64,000 bases of DNA from Phycisphaerales bacterium UBA1845 (GTDB lineage Bacteria; Planctomycetota; Phycisphaerae; UBA1845): contig DDIR01000119.1 in assembly GCA_002338715.1 (NCBI GenBank), positions 1 through 64,000 on the forward strand. Direction: 5' to 3'. Every line of letters starts with the position of its first letter. The first letter of the stretch is position 1. This document shows positions 60,602 to 64,000 of this stretch, piece by piece. Under the pieces are notes generated by a model. The model did not search any database. It was not told the DNA's origin and saw nothing but the letters and a program-made list of their open reading frames with translations. The translations under genes were made by a program, and so were the position numbers.

Positions 60602-61972
60602 ATGCGGGGATGCAATCGATCGCTGCGATGGGTGGTATTGTCGGTGGCGGTCGTCTGCACGCCGGCGCTGGCCGAATCAGCGGCACAACTTGATCCAGTC
60701 ATCAAGAAGATGATGACCGAAGTGTCGTCGGAAAGGCTGGAAGCCGACGTGCGCACGTTGGTTGGGTTCGGCACGCGTCAGACGGAAAGCGCCACCGATC
60801 ATCCGACGCGCGGCATCGGTGCTGCCCGCGGCTGGATTCAGGCGGAATTCGAGAAAATCGCCGCGAACACCGGCGGGCGCATGACCGTCAGCCTCGATTC
60901 GTACACCGATGCACCACCGTCCCGCCGAATCACCAAGCCCGTTGAGATTGTCAACGTCGTCGCCATGTTGAAGGGCACCCAGCCCGAATCTGTTGACCGC
61001 GTTTATGTGGTCAGCGGGCATTACGATTCGATCTGCAGCGACCCGACCGATTCCGAGTGTGATGCACCGGGGGCCAACGATGACGCGAGCGGTGTGGCGG
61101 CTGTCCTCGAAGCGGCGCGCGTGATGAGCAAATACGAGTTCGACGCAACGATTGTGTTTGCGGCTGTGGGCGCGGAAGAGCAGGGTCTTTACGGTTCAAA
61201 ACACTTGGCCGAGGGGTACAAGTCGAAGGGCACAAACATCGCGGGGATGCTGACGAACGACATCGTGGGCAATTCGCTGTCGCAGTTGGGCGTCCGCGAT
61301 GACAAGCATGTTCGGGTGTTTTCGGAAGGCGTACCCGAAATCGAAACGGCGGAACAAGCGCGGATGAGACTGGCCACCGGAAGCGAGAACGACGCTCCGG
61401 CTCGGCAACTGGCCCGCTATGTCGCGGACTGCTGCGCCGGGTATGTCGACGGGTTTGACGCCGAGCTGATGTTTCGTCGTGATCGATTGATGCGGGGCGG
61501 TGACCACACGTCGTTTTCGCGAGCGGGTTTTCCAGCCGTTCGCGTGACGGAGATGAATGAAGACTATCGCCATCAGCATCAGAACGTGCGGACGGATGAC
61601 GGGGTGCAGTATGGCGATCTGCCCGAGTTCGTGGACTTTGATTATCTTGGCAATGTAACAAGGACGAACGTCGCGGCGCTGGCGAGTCTCGCAAGGGCGC
61701 CGGCTCGACCCGACAATGTCCGGATTGTTTTGGACAAGCTTGACCCGCGGACGACCATCGCGTGGGATGCGAACAAGGAAAACGATTTGGCGGGTTACGA
61801 ACTGGTCTGGCGAAAGACGACTGCGTCGGCGTGGGAGGGTTTCGAACCAGTCGGCAAGGTCGATCGTATTACGGTCGAACGTTCAAAGGACAACTTCTTT
61901 TTCGGGGTGCGCGCGGTCGATGCCGACGGACACCGCAGCGTTGTTACATTTGCCCAACCGCAACGAAAGTAA
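60602..61972 (+). CDS. Exported M28 zinc aminopeptidase
   Basis: 456 residues with a signal peptide (RSLRWVVLSVAVVCTPALA). The M28 di-zinc site is seen in VSGHYDSIC, GANDDASGVAA, AVGAEEQGLYGS and GGDHTSFSRAGFPAV. The C-terminal ~90 residues are a fibronectin-III-like beta domain (KLDPRTTIAWDANKENDLAGY). It likely removes N-terminal residues from peptides outside the cytoplasm. The start is 4 nt after the acs stop, so the two are probably cotranscribed even though their functions differ. Confidence 0.92.
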   Translation: MRGCNRSLRWVVLSVAVVCTPALAESAAQLDPVIKKMMTEVSSERLEADVRTLVGFGTRQTESATDHPTRGIGAARGWIQAEFEKIAANTGGRMTVSLDSYTDAPPSRRITKPVEIVNVVAMLKGTQPESVDRVYVVSGHYDSICSDPTDSECDAPGANDDASGVAAVLEAARVMSKYEFDATIVFAAVGAEEQGLYGSKHLAEGYKSKGTNIAGMLTNDIVGNSLSQLGVRDDKHVRVFSEGVPEIETAEQARMRLATGSENDAPARQLARYVADCCAGYVDGFDAELMFRRDRLMRGGDHTSFSRAGFPAVRVTEMNEDYRHQHQNVRTDDGVQYGDLPEFVDFDYLGNVTRTNVAALASLARAPARPDNVRIVLDKLDPRTTIAWDANKENDLAGYELVWRKTTASAWEGFEPVGKVDRITVERSKDNFFFGVRAVDADGHRSVVTFAQPQRK

Positions 61973-62272
61973 CTCGGCGTTTGGAATGACTGAAAGCGTT
62001 TGCGGCCCAAATAACGTTCGGTGCGCCATCAAGTCAGCCAGAATGCGCTTTGGACAATTTATTACCGGTCCTGCTTCACTTGGCTTTTGTGAAGTCTATA
62101 CTTGCAGTGGAAACCGATCCGTTATGCCGAAATTCTGTCGGCATGCCAGTTGCAAGTGCAATGGCGGATCGGCGAGAATACCGCCTCGTCGCAATCTATA
62201 ATGGTTGCGAGGGGAATAGTACCCTAGCGATTCCCACCCGGATGGTGAGAATCCAAGCAGGGGATGAGAACT
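61973..62272. other. 300-nt intergenic region
   Basis: Holds two small dyads, TGCCGA-AATTCTG-TCGGCA near 62125-62150, and CTCG..GCAA/TTGCGAG near 62186-62213. TATACT near 62097 may be a -10 box for the acetyltransferase gene, but I do not find a matching -35. No gene is supported. Confidence 0.35.
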
Positions 62273-62740
62273 ATGGCAAATGCAGACATCATCATGGTCG
62301 GGCCCACCGAGACCACGCTCATCACTGAGTTGTATAACCAGGTGTTTGCGCCAAAACGCGACGTCGCATTTTTTGAACGTCGCTTCAAGGGCCGATGCAG
62401 CCTGCTCAATCTGATCGCCGAAGTCGATCATCGACCGGTCGGATTTCTGAGCGGATTCGAATTGAAACCGTCCACTTGGTTCAATTGGCTGGTGGGTGTG
62501 CTTCCCGATTTTCGTCGCCTGGGTATCGCGTCGCAGCTTTGCGAAGCGGAGCAGGCCTGGGCGCGCGATCATGGCTACCACGATGTCCGCATGGAGTGCC
62601 ACAATCAGCATCGCGCAGTCCTGCAGATGTGCATTCGACAGAACTTCGACATCGTCGGCATTCGCTTCGATGCGGATCGCCAGAACAACCTGGTTATCTT
62701 TGAAAAAGAAATCGGGTTGCATGGCGACGATGACGACTAG
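62273..62740 (+). CDS. GNAT-family N-acetyltransferase
   Basis: About 155 residues from ATG 62273 (MANADIIMVGPTETTLI), with AGGGG 9-10 nt upstream; ATG 62264 is another option. The acetyl-CoA binding part is WLVGVLPDFRRLGIASQLCEAE, with the R-R-x-G-x-A loop, then HDVRMECHNQHRAVLQMCIRQNFDIVG, where the last strand ends the fold. The substrate is not evident. It lies alone between the M28 gene and a convergent MerR gene. Confidence 0.9.
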   Translation: MANADIIMVGPTETTLITELYNQVFAPKRDVAFFERRFKGRCSLLNLIAEVDHRPVGFLSGFELKPSTWFNWLVGVLPDFRRLGIASQLCEAEQAWARDHGYHDVRMECHNQHRAVLQMCIRQNFDIVGIRFDADRQNNLVIFEKEIGLHGDDDD

Positions 62741-62798
62741 CGTCAAGTTCGCGCGCACGCTCCACTCTTGAATTCCGACCCGGTATCTGCGCCGGCAC

Positions 62799-63563
62799 TT
62801 ATGCGCTGGCAGATGGATCGTTGTGCGCGGCCCACGCCTTGCCGACGTATTGCATCATCGCCGCGTCGATGTCGAAACCGTGCTTGGCGGCTGCATTGGG
62901 ATCTTTCTTGTAAACTTTCCCAAGTGATTCTTCGATATCCTTGCGGCCGCCGGTGAATTCCGCGACGAGCCCCATCCAACGTTTGGCCAGTTTTTGAACG
63001 TGTGGTTCGGTGGGATCGGTGCCGGCATCCATTTCATTGCGCACCAAGCCGATCAGTTCGTGCCATTCGTTTTGAACTTGCTCGATGCGCTCGGGGCCAA
63101 CCTCACGCCTCCGCTTTTCAAGCGATTCGAGTTGTTCGGTTGTGTAGCATTCCTTAAACGTTTCCATCATTTCAATCTCCATGATTAACTTGAATAGGTC
63201 GTTGATGTCGGATGATTCCGCCTCAACCAATTTCACGTGAAGCTGGTCCAATCGACCCAATAGCTTGATCTGCCGTTCGTTCAATTCGCGCAGATGAGCG
63301 CGGTGCATCTCAATCACCTGCCGGGGCGAGCACTCCGCCGAGTCCAGCAGCTTCGCCGTTTGTTCGAGCGAAAAGCCGAGCTCTCGCAGCGACAGAATGC
63401 ACTGAAGGCGCTGAACGTCGGACTCGGTGTACAATCGATGACCGGCTCCGCTGCGATGCGATGGGGGCAGCAAACCGATTTCGTCGTAGTGATGCAGCGT
63501 TCGGATGGACACGCCCGTCAGATTCGCGATTTCGCCGACTTTCCAGATCTTGACCGATTCCAT
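62799..63563 (-). CDS. MerR-family regulator with TipAS-like effector domain
   Basis: About 253 residues from ATG 63561-63563 (MESVKIWKVGEIANLTG). The DNA-binding domain is typical MerR: VGEIANLTGVSIRTLHHYDEIGLLPPSHR, then the wing GHRLYTESDVQRLQCILSLRELGFSLEQ. A coiled dimer helix follows. The C-terminal ~110 residues (ECYTTEQLESLEKRRREVG to the end) match the TipAS drug-recognition domain, which binds thiopeptide-type antibiotics in known members. Such proteins activate efflux or stress genes when they bind the drug. No target gene is adjacent. Confidence 0.92.
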   Translation of the reverse strand: MESVKIWKVGEIANLTGVSIRTLHHYDEIGLLPPSHRSGAGHRLYTESDVQRLQCILSLRELGFSLEQTAKLLDSAECSPRQVIEMHRAHLRELNERQIKLLGRLDQLHVKLVEAESSDINDLFKLIMEIEMMETFKECYTTEQLESLEKRRREVGPERIEQVQNEWHELIGLVRNEMDAGTDPTEPHVQKLAKRWMGLVAEFTGGRKDIEESLGKVYKKDPNAAAKHGFDIDAAMMQYVGKAWAAHNDPSASA

Positions 63564-63707
63564 TGCTGAGTTTCCTTGCGTCTGAATTCCGTTCGATGAG
63601 AAGCGTACAACATCACGCAACGTGAGGTGCAAGCGGAAATCTCAGAATTTCTTTGCAAAAAGTGAAAACGAAGAAGTGGCGATTGGCGAGGCTCGATGGA
63701 CCGTCGG

Positions 63708-64000
63708 TTAACTTGCGTTTCGACGTCGCCGTTTGGTCATCCACAAACGGGCGCATGTACTGAGAATCCAATACCCGGCAAGGAACACACCGCGCACCGT
63801 CCCGCTGATTTTGGATTTGCCCCGGCGCTTGAAGTAGGGGACTTCGATCTCGCGGATTCGCAGGTTCTGTTCGACGGCTTTGATCTGCATCTCCACCGTC
63901 CAGCCGAACGCGCGGTCCTGCATCTGCATTCGATAAAGACACTTGCGGCGGATGGCCCGAAACGGACCGAGGTCGCGGTAGCGGTGACCCCAGCCGAGGC
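63708..64000 (-). CDS. Glycosyltransferase family 2, C-terminal part (cut by window edge)
   Basis: The minus-strand frame runs from the right edge to a stop at 63708-63710. The last ~95 residues include YRDLGPFRAIRRKCLYRM, DRAFGWTVEMQIKAVEQN and EIEVPYFKRRGKSKISGTV, which are typical of dolichyl-phosphate-mannose/glucose-type GT2 enzymes near their C-terminus, then a hydrophobic segment GVFLAGYWILSTCARLW that may be a membrane helix. The N-terminus and catalytic DxD lie beyond position 64000. It likely transfers a sugar to a lipid carrier or polysaccharide. Confidence 0.85.
   Translation of the reverse strand, partial: LGWGHRYRDLGPFRAIRRKCLYRMQMQDRAFGWTVEMQIKAVEQNLRIREIEVPYFKRRGKSKISGTVRGVFLAGYWILSTCARLWMTKRRRRNAS

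Overview
The window looks like a chromosomal segment of a planctomycete, probably near the Phycisphaerae, although no rRNA is present to confirm this. The case rests on three PEP-CTERM exported proteins, an ECF sigma factor paired with a transmembrane Ser/Thr kinase that carries a zinc-finger-like N-terminus, a dockerin-like tail on an exported carboxypeptidase, a kdo transferase, a full complex I operon, and spacious intergenic DNA with palindromic repeats. All genes look chromosomal. There is no integrase, insertion sequence, CRISPR array or phage module.

Layout. 1-10415 (minus): nuoA-B-C-D-E-F-G-H-I-J-K and the start of nuoL, i.e. complex I in the standard order, running off the left edge. 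10710-12917 (minus): ECF sigma factor and its kinase. 13489-16385: a + strand terminator with no obvious gene before it, an AraC/GyrI-like regulator, a PEP-CTERM protein and an atypical short-chain dehydrogenase. 16494-16567: tRNA-Val(CAC). 16677-18496: acetyltransferase and an AmpG-like transporter. 18730-19284: a thioredoxin-fold AhpC/TSA-like gene with an in-frame UGA where the family has its first redox cysteine, and a SECIS-like hairpin just downstream. I read it as a selenoprotein. 19335-22471: MoxR-type AAA+ ATPase with its VWA partner. 22468-26822: exported ankyrin protein, M14 carboxypeptidase and two unknown proteins.

27006-34055 (minus) holds the most unusual gene set: two amphi-Trp proteins, a large unknown protein, a PhoU/aminoglycoside-phosphotransferase-like fusion, an ATP-grasp enzyme, an HprK-related kinase B and a CofD-like protein. 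These match what I know as the predicted 'GAK system', whose function is unknown to me. The genes are tightly spaced, with two overlaps.

34554-46848 is mostly housekeeping: metallophosphoesterase lipoprotein, VOC protein, rlmN, lon with a very basic tail, hsp20, panB, a DUF151 nuclease, an arabinokinase-like GHMP kinase and moaA. 46919-64000 contains pilT, a large lipoprotein with six exactly spaced Cys repeats and a GDPFG-rich tail, pyrB, waaA, a TMTC-like membrane TPR protein, two PEP-CTERM genes sharing an upstream motif, acs with a 4-nt-spaced M28 peptidase, an acetyltransferase, a TipA-like MerR regulator and a glycosyltransferase cut by the right edge.

All functional calls come from reading the translated sequence by eye. 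No database search was run.
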